A DNA stretch of 64,000 nt from Prochilodus magdalenae (Eukaryota > Chordata > Actinopteri > Characiformes > Prochilodontidae), in the NCBI GenBank assembly GCA_024036415.1, contig JAMWET010000160.1:386501-450500 (forward strand). Reading direction: 5' to 3'. How positions within the stretch are numbered: position 1 is the stretch's first letter; each line of letters opens with the position of its first letter. Positions 49,490 to 63,152 of the stretch are shown here, one piece after another. Below the pieces are notes generated by a model, which searched no databases, had not been told where the DNA came from, and saw only the letters and a list, made by a program, of their open reading frames with translations. The position numbers and the translations under genes were made by a program.

Positions 49490-49990
49490 AGGCAAAGTTG
49501 GGCAATTGTTGTCAGGATGTGGATGATTTATTATTTTCAACAATTTAATGAAAAATACAATTGTACAATTGTGGAAACAGAAGCACCATCTAAAAGTTTG
49601 GGCTCCCTTAAACAGTGTCCTAACAATCAGCAGCCATGGGTTTTTCTAAGCAGCTGCTGAGCACTCTGAATGTTAAAATAATTGATGCCCACAAAGCAGG
49701 AAGCTGTTCGCTCAGTTTATAATTTGATTAAAGAAACAATGGAGGTCAAGTTAATGCCTGGAAGGCCAAGAAATCTTTCTTTGAGAGCTGCTTGTAGGAC
49801 TGCTAGAAAGGGAAAAGACTTTCAGAAAGACTTATAAGACTTAGCAGTGGTGCACTGCTGTACTTTGCAGTGACACCTACATAAATATGACCTCCGCATC
49901 ATATTTAGAGCCATCAGACGTAAATCTTTCCTGCATCCGCAACACAAAATTCCGCCTCAAGGAGGACAGAAACTTGCTTGATGCATTTTG
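49490..49990 (+). mobile_element. Tc1/mariner-like remnant
   Basis: The stretch aaaagtttgggctcccttaa followed by taagcagctgctgagcactctgaa and attgatgcccacaaagcagg matches the 5' end of a fish Tc1-like element I recognise. The coding frame is destroyed by deletions and stops. Confidence 0.5.
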
Positions 49991-50104
49991 GGAATGACTC
50001 CTGTGGATTCGGTTAAAACATGTAATTATTAAGTGCTTACATATACATCACATTTTGGGCAAAAGCATGACCTCTTGTCCTCATACTGGTATAAAAACAC
50101 ACCT

Positions 50105-50134
50105 GCGTGTGTGTGTGTGTGTGTGTGTGTGTGC
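50105..50134. repeat. (GT)n microsatellite
   Basis: About 13 GT units. Confidence 0.9.
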
Positions 50135-52090
50135 GGGCGGCCTCTAGCTGTGCTCTGGCATATGTCTTACAGGGCAAGATGGCAGAGAGCAATGTGGTGG
50201 TTATAAACTCTGTGTGTGCTCACAGTGGGATCTCTCTGCCCCCTTCTGCTCTCATTAAAGCAGCATTCCTCCACCCCACCTCTCTTCGCAAAGAACGAGG
50301 GATCACTGAGGAGAGAGAGAGAAAGTGCGAGGGAGTAGCTTAAAGTGTCTCAAAGGCTATTAATAGCTTAAAGAGCTGGAGAGCTCTCCAGTCTGTGCAG
50401 AATGCATCCATGTTTGTTTCTCATAATGCAGCTCATTTAACCTTATTTAAAGGCACACTATGACGTTCAGTTCAGTGGAATATTAGACGCCTCTTCAAAC
50501 ACACCTGGCGCAAAAGACTGCCTTTTTATATTACTGCTAAAAGGACTTACAAACACACAAATGCTATAGTCAGCAGAGACCCTTGCGAGTACTCGTGGAT
50601 AGGCATCTGCTCTCAAACAACTCTCCTGCTACTTCTTCAGTGAAATTGAAAACAGATGCAGAAATGTCAAATTAAAATGAGATTCGCTGTGCCGTGCCTC
50701 CGACATTAATGAAAATGAAGACCGAATACCACACACAGACCAGGGCGGCCTGATCAAATGAGGCCTGTTCGGCGGAAATGAAAAGATTTCACTAAGCATC
50801 CGCAGAAGTCTGCTGGAGTATTCCACCGGAGACATTGAGGAACAGGGGATTTGCACAAAAAGCACATCAAAACCCCACGCTGGCATATGTACAGGCGGTT
50901 GTACATAGATTTGTTTCTGGGCCCTTACCCTTAGGACAGTGCTGACCCCTGGGACGGATTGGAAGAAGAGAACCAGACAAAGCTGTGTCATCCTGACAAA
51001 TACGTTGGTTAATCAAGGCTAAGGGAAAGTAACAGCATTTATCTGCTTAGATGAACTCACAAAACAAATAAACATACTACTCTGGTGATCTGGCATTCAG
51101 CTTATGTTGATGGCGCCTTGTGAACTGACTAGACAAGTACGTCTCTGTCCAGGCAAGCACCACTGTCATTGTCCAAAAAAGAAAAGTCAAGAATAGGGTC
51201 AGGGCACCGAGCAATAACAGGTCTGCAGAACCAATTGAACTAGAAAAATGAATGTAAAAATGTATGAATGCAATCGGTCCCAGATGTGAAACCTGTGGCA
51301 CTCAGCATTTTAGCCCACTTTTTCTGTCCAAGTTAACTTGGCCTGCTGTCCACACAACGTCCACTGAGCATAATGTGATGAAGAGAGACAGATTAAATAG
51401 CTGATTTGGATCCCCTCCTCACTCTGATGTGATAATCAAAAGCTATGTAACAGACCAGCTGTCAATCAAAAAGATTACTGGAAAAAAGATCAACTAGGAA
51501 GCCTTTAAAACAGCATCTACAAGCAAGCGCCCACCAGAGGCTCTGTTTCTTACTGCAAGAATAATCAGTAGACAATTTCAAACATTTATCATCATGCAAA
51601 AAGATTCAGAACTGCATAATCGTGGTTTGTTTAGCGGTTTGTGTAGCTTCGTCGAGTAATGTGTGTGTGAATGTGTGACCTTCAGTCCATGATTTTATTT
51701 TTTGCAATGTTGTATCACTCACGATTTATAACACCAAATGGCAACTCAGGAATGGTCTTCTATATATCTCCCCATATACACCTCTCTCTCTCTCTGACTC
51801 CTCTCCAACCCCACTCCATCAACACTAACTACTCCCAATCACTGTGCTCTGTGGGAGCCCACTGGGACTGCACTGCCATACCTTTCTATTGTTAATGTAC
51901 AGAGGGCTGAGGATATGATGTACCTGCTTGCCAGTCTGCAGGGTGGATCAATATCTTCCTCTCATTAGCAGGGGAGAGTGAGAGGAGAGCGCAGATGAAC
52001 CCGGGGGTGGCCCTGCACAGCATCGCACACCAAGAGGCTCACCACCAAACCAGCACTGCCTGAAGTCACGTAGTCTCGGTTTAATAACTG

Positions 52091-52094
<4 letters not shown>

Positions 52095-52131
<37 letters not shown>

Positions 52132-52160
52132 ACTCTCTCTCTCTCTCTCTCTCACTCTCC
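52095..52160. repeat. (CT)n microsatellite
   Basis: Two CT arrays separated by tttctctca, with pyrimidine-rich DNA continuing from about 52216 to 52320. Confidence 0.95.
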
Positions 52161-52548
52161 AAGTCACTTGAATGACAATATTATACAGCAAATATACAGC
52201 AAATAGTAGGCATAAAGCTCTCCTCCTTTTCTCGCTCTCTTTTCCTGCCTTTCTCTCTTCTTTCTCTCCTGTCTCTCTCCAACTTCCCGTCTCTCTCTTA
52301 GTCTCTCTCCCATCCACACTTTCTTGGTGAGCTCATGCTCCACTTCAAAGAGAGGCCTCCAGTCATGCTGAGTTGACCCTCAGCATCTATACTCAGAGGA
52401 CAGTCTAAGGCAATGTGCACGTGTGTTCATGTGCATCAGGTTTACACCACATTGTGAGGACCATATCCTATTCATACTCATGTTGCAGGGATCTGTCTTT
52501 CAGTAAGTCTCCAGAAAATGTATAGAAGTCTTTGCATTGTACTGATTT

Positions 52549-52550
<2 letters not shown>

Positions 52551-52579
<29 letters not shown>

Positions 52580-52612
52580 CCGCGTGTGTGTATGTGTGTA
52601 TGTATCTGTGTT
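52551..52612. repeat. (GT)n-rich stretch
   Basis: About 12 perfect GT units followed by an imperfect continuation. Confidence 0.85.
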
Positions 52613-53019
52613 TCACAGCATGATCTCAGAGGTAAAGCACCAAAGCGGATTAACCAAGTTTGGGCCAGTTTGATCATTCATCCTGAGACTGTGTGTGTGT
52701 CTGTGCATATCAGGACCACAGAACACAGCTACAGCTATGAGACTGACAGTGCTAGACATCTGGCACTGGTGTAAACATTTAGCCATATCTGAGATAAATA
52801 AACAAAACAATCTGTGAGCAACTAAACTCTGTTAGAAAACAGAGCATACAGGGCTGTGTTCAGCCAGGAAACAGACAACACATGTAGAGGGGGAATGTCA
52901 CTGACTTTACAACATTTCAGGAGGAGTCAATTTTCAATATGAGAACCACTCTAGACACTTTACTTAAATACCAACAAATGCATATTCAATATTGTCATTA
53001 TCTGCTGATACCTGCTGAT

Positions 53020-53354
53020 ATCGGCATTCCTTGCACATTGTTTATTATTGCACTGTGTTTTTTTATATCCAGGATCTTAATGCAAATTTTGCATATTTTC
53101 TACTGGTCGTCTACAGTGATACTTGTAGAGAGATTTTTTTTGTATATAATATTGCCTCATTGTAACAAGTGAGATATAATTATCTATAGCTGACAGTATT
53201 ATTTATAGTTAATATTTTTTTGCTGAGCTGGTACATATGTTGACACTGTACCACACTTATTATTGCATTGTATTACTGTGCTGTATTGTGTAATTGCTAC
53301 TGGCTGCTAAATTTTCTTTGGGATTAATAAAGCATCCATCCATCCATCCATCCA
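53020..53354 (+). mobile_element. Non-LTR retrotransposon 3' end
   Basis: Ends tttctttgggattaataaag followed by (CATC)n at 53333-53354. The gggatTAATAAAG motif followed by a tetranucleotide tail is typical of teleost LINE 3' ends. No coding part remains. Confidence 0.45.
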
Positions 53355-56300
53355 ACGTCATTCAGAGTGGCTAACATCCATTAGCAAAAAGCACTGAGGG
53401 ACAGAGTTGGTTATGTATTTAACTTGATCTTATTCATTTGTGTTTTTCGTATTAATCATTATTTACATGCCCAACTTAATACATTTTATGACAAAATCTA
53501 ATGTCTAAAGTATCATAACACTATGGCTTGAGTACAACACGTGACAATTTCCTGCAACCGCGTTCTGAGGTTTTTGAGGCATTAAATTCAAAGACTAATT
53601 CTTACTGTAGTGTCCCGCTACTGTCCCTGGGAGTGAGGGTCCTTTGTGTTACAGTATCACTGCCAACAATTCTTACTCTTCAACAAAGCAAGTCACATTA
53701 AACCACACTGAAAGTGTTTTTGTTTACATCTTATCCATTTAGCTCTGAAGAAAAATAGCAGATCTAGCAGTGCATCTTCTTAAACACTGAAGAAAGAGAC
53801 TATTCGCATGCTCCACTCTGGAAAAATCAAAGGCTTAGCTACATGCTAATAATAGTAATAAACATTTTATTGCTTGTAAACTCCCAAGCATCAAAATAAT
53901 TAAATAAGCAAGTCCATCTCATAGGTTTGCTAATTAGCATCTTAGCAAGGCGCATGTACCATAAATGTTGGATTGTAAATTAGATGTTTAAACAAAAACA
54001 CATTTACAGATTAGAGATTGTGGCTTTAGGTCAACCAGACCAACATGTGGTGGTGCGCACATGGAAAAGGGGAGCGGATGGGCACAGCCAAAACCTGTCA
54101 AATACACAGTTGCGAGCTTATTTGGAAAGCTTCTACACTTTGCCTTTCAAACATTTGGAGTCCTGCAGCCCAGTCATGTTTTGCTTTTTTCTTGTCTGTT
54201 GGTTGTATGTGCATGCCATCTTGTCTTTGCTGTTTTCATCATCCTTTTAATACTACTTTTTTTCCTCTCTCTATCCTTGTTTTTTTTTTTTGTTTTGTTT
54301 TTTAACTGTTTTACATGTTGACTGTAAATGTACAATAATATACGTGAAAGTTGCTTCACAAATATAGCTTAATTAAAATGTATTTTAATTTAAAAAATCC
54401 CAATTCCACCACAAAACTGTCTCTCCTCCTCTTCTCCATGAGCCTTACAAGCCTTTAGAAATCAAGCAGCAGGAGGATGATTCTACTGCCAGATGCTGTG
54501 TTTGGCAAAGAGGCAGGACAAGCCCACCCTCAACTATTCAATTATCCGATATCCTGCTCTTCTCCAGTCAGACCTGTGAAGCCATGTATTGTACTTCAGC
54601 TAGGTGATTTCAGTCGAGTGACTTAAGTCAACAGAGAGCACTAGCAGGATGACTTTTCTAATACATTGCTCAAAACTGGACTTACGCTATTACTCTATTC
54701 ACCGGTTGTATTTCACCTTAAACAAGACATACTGAATACTCAGTATTGATAAGGTTTGATTAAGAATGGTATTGGAAAAGCAGAAGTAGAAGTGATTTTA
54801 CTTCTTTCCTATTTAAAACTAAAGATCAACCAACACTGATATACCATATATAACAGACATAAAATATACAGAACATCACTGAGGCTTACAATAGGCCCAG
54901 TCTCAGAAATGACCAGCTAGCCTACTTAATAAGTAACCAAGAGATCTCAAGCTCTAGGAATGCTGTAGATCCCCAAACTAGGAGTACTGTAAACAGCGGG
55001 AGCAGAGTGGTGGAGCACATGGAAAAAGAGCAGAACTCCTCTTCAAAATTAATTATGTGGAAAAGTTGTAAATCATCAAAGCTGCAGTAGGGGAGGACCT
55101 GAAAGGAAACAGTACCTGACAGCTTGCTCCAGAAGCAGAGCAGACAGAGGGCCTATTCACTCTGCCCCTCTGCGTGCATTAAAACAGTCATAACTCTTAA
55201 TGCATATGAAGCTGGAGAGCGTTTGTGTAGGTGGGTGAGAAAAGAGCGAGAGGGAGGAGAGAAGGCATAGTAACTCGTTTTCGCCTTTAGAGTGCGAGAT
55301 CGTAAAGGGAGAAGAAGAACGATGTGAGGAGCTATATCTTTACAGACTTCAACATCTAAAGCAAACGATGTCATGGAGAGTCACTCCTGATGAGCCATGG
55401 GAGGAGAACAAATAGCAGAGTATTTGAGCTGAGGGAACAACACACTGGCTGTTGTGGAAACACAACTAATGTTATCATAGTTACCAATCACGTTTTCCCT
55501 TTTTACGCTCGGAGGCTAATTAAAATACAAAGTTTACATGAAGCAATAACAAGGCTTCGTCACATTCCAGCTACGTTTGGCTGCTGCTGTTATTAGGGAG
55601 GAACGCTCCAGGGAGTTCATTTAAATTGACATAAAGTAATAACGGTGAAGAAGATGAGAGAATAAACACTTTTATGGAAATAGGAGAAAATCTGAGAGCA
55701 CTATCCAAACAAGTCAGGCCGGGCTGCTGTTTTGAGTGGGGTGCCTCCAAAGTGGCTTGTCAGGAGTGGCACAGAGTGCAGTCGAGCGCTTGACAAGTCC
55801 TCATGTACCCACACAGCCAAATTGCAGCTGTCGAGCAGAGTTGAGTGATTGCTCGAATTAGCTGCTCTCACAAATCCAAACAGGCCTCGTGGTTATGCGT
55901 GTCAAATAAGGTATATACTAAATATCATAAGTGGCTCGTATAATTCACAGTAAAACTGGACGGTCCAGGGACTTCCATAGGCATGGTGACGAGAAGCATC
56001 ACAGAAAGACTGTGATAAAAAGAACACAAACGATCGCCATTAAGGAGGACCTATTATACTGTTTAATTTTGAGTTTACTAGAATAGAGTACTAGAACACA
56101 TAATTCAATTTTCCCAGAACACATTATTTTTCTCACACTGTACATCTGTTTTTACCTTTTCTGTCTAACCTCCTGACAAACCCAGAGTGACCTAATTGGC
56201 TAGCTCACCCATTATCAGTTTCAGTCAGAGTCCCATTGTAATAGTCTGATAGAACCAGTTGGTCAGCCCAATCCACCTTCACAAGCTGGACTGGAGGAGG

Positions 56301-58888
56301 ACTTTGAGAACTGAACATTTTTACTGTTTCACTACACCCCCTGTGTGTTACTGAGGGAGTGCTAAGGATTAAGGATTTTGTTTACAAGATGATGTCACCT
56401 TGTAACAGAGAAAAGGACTGGAATTTCAACAACGCTCCTCCAAAACCTAGCAGATACATTAGCACACCAGGTCCTGATTTAGCACTGAGTAAGCTAACCT
56501 GCACAGTCTGTAAGTAAGGACAATCCTCCTGCAGGCAGATGGACAGCAGTGGCCCACTAACCGAGCTCTGCCCCACCACATTGTGCCTCCAGCTTCTCCT
56601 CATAGTGCATAAATAACGTCCATATGCTCTTATATTTTCCTGAAACATAATGTTCATAATGTTTGTGTGGTTTTCAAAAACAGGCATAATTCATTTTTAA
56701 TGGCTGCTTCCCCACATTTCTTAATCCCTAAGAATGAAAAAGGCTGTTTCTTTTACTGTTTCTTAAAACTGATAACGGCTAAGCCTTGGAAACACTACAT
56801 GGCCTTTAACGTTCTAAAAGATTATAAAAAGACAGTATCTCACATGGTCCATTTTATTATGCAGATTTGGCCAAAATACACCAAATGACTTGGGATCACA
56901 AACTACAATGGTTCTAAATATTGCCTGTAGATTTCCTTTATATATTTATATCTAGAGCTTCCACATTGGTAAACATCACAAAGATTCTGCATGAATTAAT
57001 TCTGATTATGGATTTAGACTGTGTTTTATGCAGACTACTCAACAATTAGTATACCAATAAATAAAACTGATAAATTATTAACAATATGACTAATAGCTCA
57101 ATCTGCATGCAATACATTAATGTACACACCTCAGATGGAACAGACTAGTCTGATTGAGACCCTCTATACAGTAAATACAGTATTTGACTGAACAAGGCTA
57201 TCAGATAAATAGAAGAACCACAGCCACATAAAATGCTGTATCCGATTACACTTCCAATGTTCTGTGGATGAGCATTTGAGTCATAATGTTCAATATAGCG
57301 GGAGTCAGAAACAGTTCTGCTAAGGAGATGAAGTTCATGCTTCAAACTTTCAATGGCTTAAAATAGTCAGGCAGGGCAGACGCCCACAAAGAACGCAATG
57401 ACAAGCTATTCAGACAAATATATGAGCAAAATAAGGGACAGCTGGTTTATACCAACCTTACAGCAAATTAAAAACAGACGTTTCTACACTAAGTGGTACT
57501 CTATGCATGCGGGCAACTTTGGATCTGTTTACTTGTGCACATGCAAAGGACTTCCATCCTCATTGGTAAGCAGAGTGTGCAAAAAAAAAAGAAAGAAAAA
57601 AACCCCCACCTTAATCTGAATACGTTTAATAGAACTGGCGACCATCAATGACCACCAGATTACACTCTCAATGTTTGATTAATCCTGAAATTATTTTTAC
57701 TCTCAATGGGCAGCCATATGGGAACGCATTGATGATTGTGATGTTGGGACATTAATGTAAACTTAAAGCAACTAAGCACAAAGATAATCTGATTCTCAGA
57801 CGTAGAAAGGCAGGCAGGACTGATCTGGGTTTCCCCTCGTCTTTCAACTTGCTTCCCAGCGAACAGGGCCAAAAAGGATAAGCTCTACATCGTGCACAGT
57901 CCTGCTGAGATCACCACACACAAATCACATACTGAATCATCCCTTTACTTTTCAGCGAACCACACAGCGGAAAGAGCAAGCGAGAGAGATTTAATCCATT
58001 TTAGTGACATACATCTGTAGTTGTTATCTAGTATGCTGTTTCTATCATGTCTGAAATACAGATATATATCTCAGATTTTTGGCGGCCTCTTGGCAGCCTT
58101 CGGAACTGGATAAACGTTGCATGCATTTTCATAAATCTACCCCAACATGTAAGGAAAAAATCAGAAAGTGATTCCTGTACAGATTTGGGAGGCACAAGAG
58201 AGTCCTACAGCGCTGACTCCAGAGCTGTGGAAGCTCCCAGGCTAAAGCCTTCCCTGACAGGGATGTTTAAATTCCAGTTTGTGTCATGTACAGGCAAATA
58301 AAAGCGATCCTGTTTCTGAACATCGGGCTCTTTATAGGTTGTGTGCAGAAAGTCGGACCCTAGTCACAAGATTTATCTTCCTGTTTTCTGAAAGCTCAGC
58401 AGTAGTATTCATTTAGTCCTTTGTCTATTGTCTGAAGAAGTAGGCAGCATTACAGCTGAATTTACTGTGAGATGACTGAGAATTAAAAGGCACACTTACA
58501 CAATTCAAGCCATGAAAAGTTTATTAAAAGTGACCTACATCTGATCTCGTTTCTCTCTCCAGGAACCTAATCCTGACCTAATGGGCATCAGATGTTCATC
58601 TGGGTTGGAGTAGAAAAGTACAGAAGTTTTCTGGTGAGCAAATCTTCCACACAAGACTGGTGCACTGTAACTGCCTTCTTTGTTAGGTCTTTTTAAATGT
58701 TAATTTTCCGGGATCATTCATTTTCTTCTAATGGATTTGCTCTGGTCCTCCGACTGACAGAATCCGTAATAGAGACCGTATTAAAATGATCTTTACAATT
58801 AACATTCCTGACCTCCACCACACATATACACGCACTCACCACAGCACAATGCCTCACAGCTGTGCAGATACGGTGCAGCCTTCAGATA

Positions 58889-59371
58889 CAGCCTAAAGAA
58901 GAAAGATGAGGTAGACGAAGAGCAGATGCAAAGGAAGGAGAAAGAGGAGCAAGAGAAAGGAGAAAACAGAAGTAGAATGAGGTAAAAGAAGAGTAAGAAA
59001 AGAAGAAAAAAACACAAGAATGTAAAGAATGAGAAGAAGAAGAAAGTAAAAGAGGAAGACAACTGAAAAGTAGGAGGAAGCAAAGAAAATATGAGAAGAC
59101 GCAAACAGAAGAACACAGAGATAAAGAGAGATAAAGAATAAAGAGGATTAGAAGAACAAAAGAAAAAAACAAAATGAAACAATGAACAAAAACAAGAAGC
59201 AAGGAAGAATAAGAAGGAGAAAGAACGATAAAGAAGAAAGAAGTTTGGACGAGTTGAAGAAATAACTATGAAAAGACAAATGACAAAGAACAAAAACAAC
59301 ATTAAGAAAAGAGAAAGATGCAGGGAATGGAAAGAGAGAACATGGAGAAGGAGGAGAATAAGAAGAAGAAC
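58889..59371. repeat. Long polypurine tract on the plus strand
   Basis: Almost 0.5 kb composed mainly of GAA, GAG and AAG words with few pyrimidines. On the minus strand it is a polypyrimidine run. The 167- and 106-codon minus-strand ORFs across it are low-complexity artefacts rich in F, L and S. Confidence 0.85.
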
Positions 59372-62300
59372 TTGGCAGTATTAGGATCCTGATATAATGG
59401 AAAGGGACTCCTGAACACTACACATGTTGATTCGGTTAATGGTCTTCAGGGTCTTGTTCATTTCAGAATGACTCCTCAGGCCACTGCTGCCTTCTACATC
59501 AGCTTTAACCAACAGTGTAAACGCTCTCCTCCCTGCGGACTGAGCTGCTCCAACTACTCCATCAGCTCTGCAGCATGGACGAGGGTGAGATTCTGGCACG
59601 GCATCAGCCACATGGACAGGAAACATAATCCAGGCTGTTTTAGTATTTTAAGCCATCGAGGGGGTACAGATGGGAGGAGGAAGAGGAAGAACATGAAGGA
59701 GGGAGTAAAAGAGAGCAAAAGAGGGGAAAAAAAACCCTCAGCAACAGCACATCTTTCAGTCTTTCGTCATGGCCACTTTCATTTCACCACACCATCCCAC
59801 TTCCTTTCCGATCTCTTTACCAGGCGGGGAGAAAGAGAGAAAGAGGGGGGAGAATGGAGAGGGGTGGAAAACTGAGAAGAATGCTACATGGTAAATGATA
59901 AATATGACCCCACACATGCAGTCACAAGAGCATGATCTTCATTAAAGGCGACACAATGGTCAACTCTTTTCTGAGGGCAAATTCATGCAACTGTCCCGTA
60001 CAGTCCAGCACGACAGCCTCTCAAACTGCTGAACAAAAATTTCCCAAGACTTGTCATCATGCCTCAGGCGGAACAGATGAGCAAAGAGCCCAAAAACAGC
60101 AAGAAGAGATAATAGGAGGGCAATAGGAGAGAATGAGAGGGCAAGGAATGTTAAAGAGGGTGAAGGAGAGAGAGAGAATAAGCGTCTACACAAGCGTGCA
60201 GCAGATCCAGAGGGGCACATCCTTTTCTGATCACAGTGCAGCCTCGGTCCCAATGGCTTCCACATGGACCGCTAACCTCTACCAGATGGGCCTGGGAAAG
60301 ATGAAACAGCGCTCAGCAATGCTATCTTTAAGGAGGATCTGCTCTGCAGCTACAGGGCAGCTTCACACAGCACAGAAGAAGAGAGAAAGAAGAAAGACTA
60401 CACTAACTGTTGCACTGTCACTGACAGACGCAGTGGTGAAAATATGAAAGGGCAATGCAGAAAGACAGAGGCAGAGTGAGAGAGAATGAAGGAAACTCGC
60501 TGTAAACTCAAGGAATACAGTAGGGCTGTACCTCAATATCTGAATATTCAGAAATTAGTTTTTCTGCTAGATGTAGGCAATGACGGCAAACTGCAAAAAG
60601 CTTTAACGTTCAGCTTTACTTTTAAATTTGCTGATAACTGCAGGAAATACAGCCTCCCCAGCCCTAACAACTCAAACAACAGCTCTGCTCTGGAAAACCC
60701 ACCACTCCACCCGCATTGAGGTGTTTCAAAATAAAAATCCTTCTACAGATGAAACTAAAACAGCACAACATAGACATTTCTTCTCTTTAAAAACTGAACT
60801 ACTCGCAATGTGGCAAGGCTTTCTTGTGCTCTGTAAAAGTCTGGTTAGCCCACTACGCTATAATCCCATAGCTCACCACTGGGTGAGGCTAGCAGGCCTG
60901 GTAGACAATGTTTAACCGAGATGTGCTGTTGTACTACTGTGCCACCCTCCACCTCCAGGGCGAAGCTTTGAATAGTCACTGGTGATTACTGCTGAAGCTC
61001 CAGAGCCCAAAATGTGGTAATCAGGACAGCCCTAAAATACAGTTGAACACAGGCCAGGTTTGGTTAAATTGGCACATTTACAGCAGAGGGAACTCTCAGG
61101 GCTTCCCAAGCTTTCAGAGTAGTTTAGCTGTTTAGAGTAGTTTCCCGTTATTCAGTAGAATCACACCTGAAGTGTGGTTTGCTTAAAAAGGAAAGGCCTA
61201 CATTTTTTAAACAACCTGGAGAATAGATACAGCTAAGCTACCTCTCCTTCTGGTTGTGACTTTTAGAGCTGAAGAGAAAATATAAAACTTTAGATAAACT
61301 ATCAGAAATTACTATCAGATTCACTAGGTAAAATACATGCCAACATCTGTAACAAGCTTCAGGGGTCTGTGTTTAATCTGAAATTGGCTTTTTTCAAATT
61401 GTATTGCCCACCTTAAATGGCCTAGCCTAATGTGGGTGTCTAGATTGTAACTGCTGCACCATTTAAGGTAGAATGGAACATCTGAATAGGACGCTAACAT
61501 TTTCCTCATGATTTTACAGAATTCTGAAATTTATGACTCAAATTGAAGGCCTGTATCATGGATCACCACTGATTTACAGGCAAGTTAATTAATGTGTTAA
61601 TGTGTTGTATCCCTGTAAATGTAAATAAAGGCTCTGTGTTAAAGAGGAATCCAACAAATGTGTTCCAGAAATGTCTGAATGATTCCATTCTTTAGATGCC
61701 AGTCATTCAGAGTGGTCTGATGTTAAAGGGTTTACTGCAGAAATACTTACTGAGGTCTTCATAGTGTTGGCAAAAGAACCCAAGTGTTGCAATGTCTACA
61801 GTGTCTAGCATTTTTCCCCTTTTTGACATGCTGATTAAACCTCCATGGGGTTGGTTTAATGTAATGCTGCTGATTAAACTGTGGTCGATCTGATAAAACA
61901 TGTTGAACCATGAATGTTTATTTCTTATTGTTTTAGACCAAAACATCACAAATATCATTAAACACCACCTGCTGAGAAGAATAACATTCCATTCTCATCC
62001 GCTCAATGTTTTGGAATCTTGGACATTTTTGTATGTGCAAGGTTTTGTCCCGACAGCAAAGATTCACACTACCTATCAGTGCTTTATGTTAAGCCTGTTT
62101 GGTCTAAAATGACATTATCTCCAACCTGAGAGAGATAAAAATGTGTCAAAACATGGACAAACACGCTGCAGAGCACATCCGAGCACCTCAAGCTTTCACA
62201 GCGAGGAAAATCAGAGACGGCCAGGAGACAGACAGAGAAAAAGTGGACTTAAGAGTTTTTCCTCCTTTTGTTTTACGGCCCACTTTGCTACTGTTAACAT

Positions 62301-63111
62301 CGTAGAAACATTCCGCTGGGTGATTTACAGCGTTTCCCCAGCAGGCACTCTAGCCTCAATATACAGATGATATTTAGAACTACTACACAAAAACACACAG
62401 CAGATTCCAAAATATTCCTGAGATTTATGATGCTGATGGGGAAAAACTCCCACCCCCCTCCACCCCCCAGTCCGTGGTGTCTTGTTTTCTCCTCAGAAAC
62501 AAAGACAGAACACACGAGACCTATGTGCTCACAGCAGGACTTAGGCAAACTAGTATGAACCTAAGTTCTGCTGTGGAAGAGCTGTTACAATACAGCTGAG
62601 TCAGTCCAGACAAGTGAAGCTGGCTGCTGGTTCAGCGCTGAGAGAAGACGCGAAGGCCACGAATGTGAAAACAATTCAGAGAGCTCCACAGAAGTATAGA
62701 GTCCTCTCCATAAAGGAAACGAACACCCCCGTGGGTCTGTAGCATGTATACTACAGCAAGTGTTTCTTGGCAAAGCTCTGAAATGTGTTCAGGGGGAAAT
62801 GCGAACACAGTTCACAGCTTCTGACTTCTACTGTCTGGTCTGAAGGCCTACAAGTCCTAAAGGCTCTATGGACTGCAATACAGACACTGGATTTGATAAA
62901 ATAATTTAATGAGTGGTATTCTATAACAAATGTAGGCTATAAATTTATGTTAGAAAATTCTCAATAAAAGCTCAATATAAAAAAACCAAAGAAATTCTGT
63001 TTAAACGGCCCATATCATCAAAAACATGATTTTCCTTATCTTTTTAAAATGTAAACAGTAAAAAAAAGTAAAAATTTCAATATGCACAATTTACACTACC
63101 GTCCAAAGTGT

Positions 63112-63113
<2 letters not shown>

Positions 63114-63146
<33 letters not shown>
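63114..63146. repeat. (TA)n microsatellite
   Basis: About 16 TA units followed by cacatacatacatacaca. Confidence 0.95.

Positions 63147-63152
<6 letters not shown>

Noticed and set aside
58799..59302. 167-codon minus-strand ORF, the longest in the window
   Set aside because: It is the translation of a purine tract on the opposite strand and consists almost entirely of F, L, S and C. No domain or splice context supports it.
59468..59875. 135-codon plus-strand ORF
   Set aside because: The second half is low-complexity K/R/E from purine-rich DNA, and the first half shows no domain.
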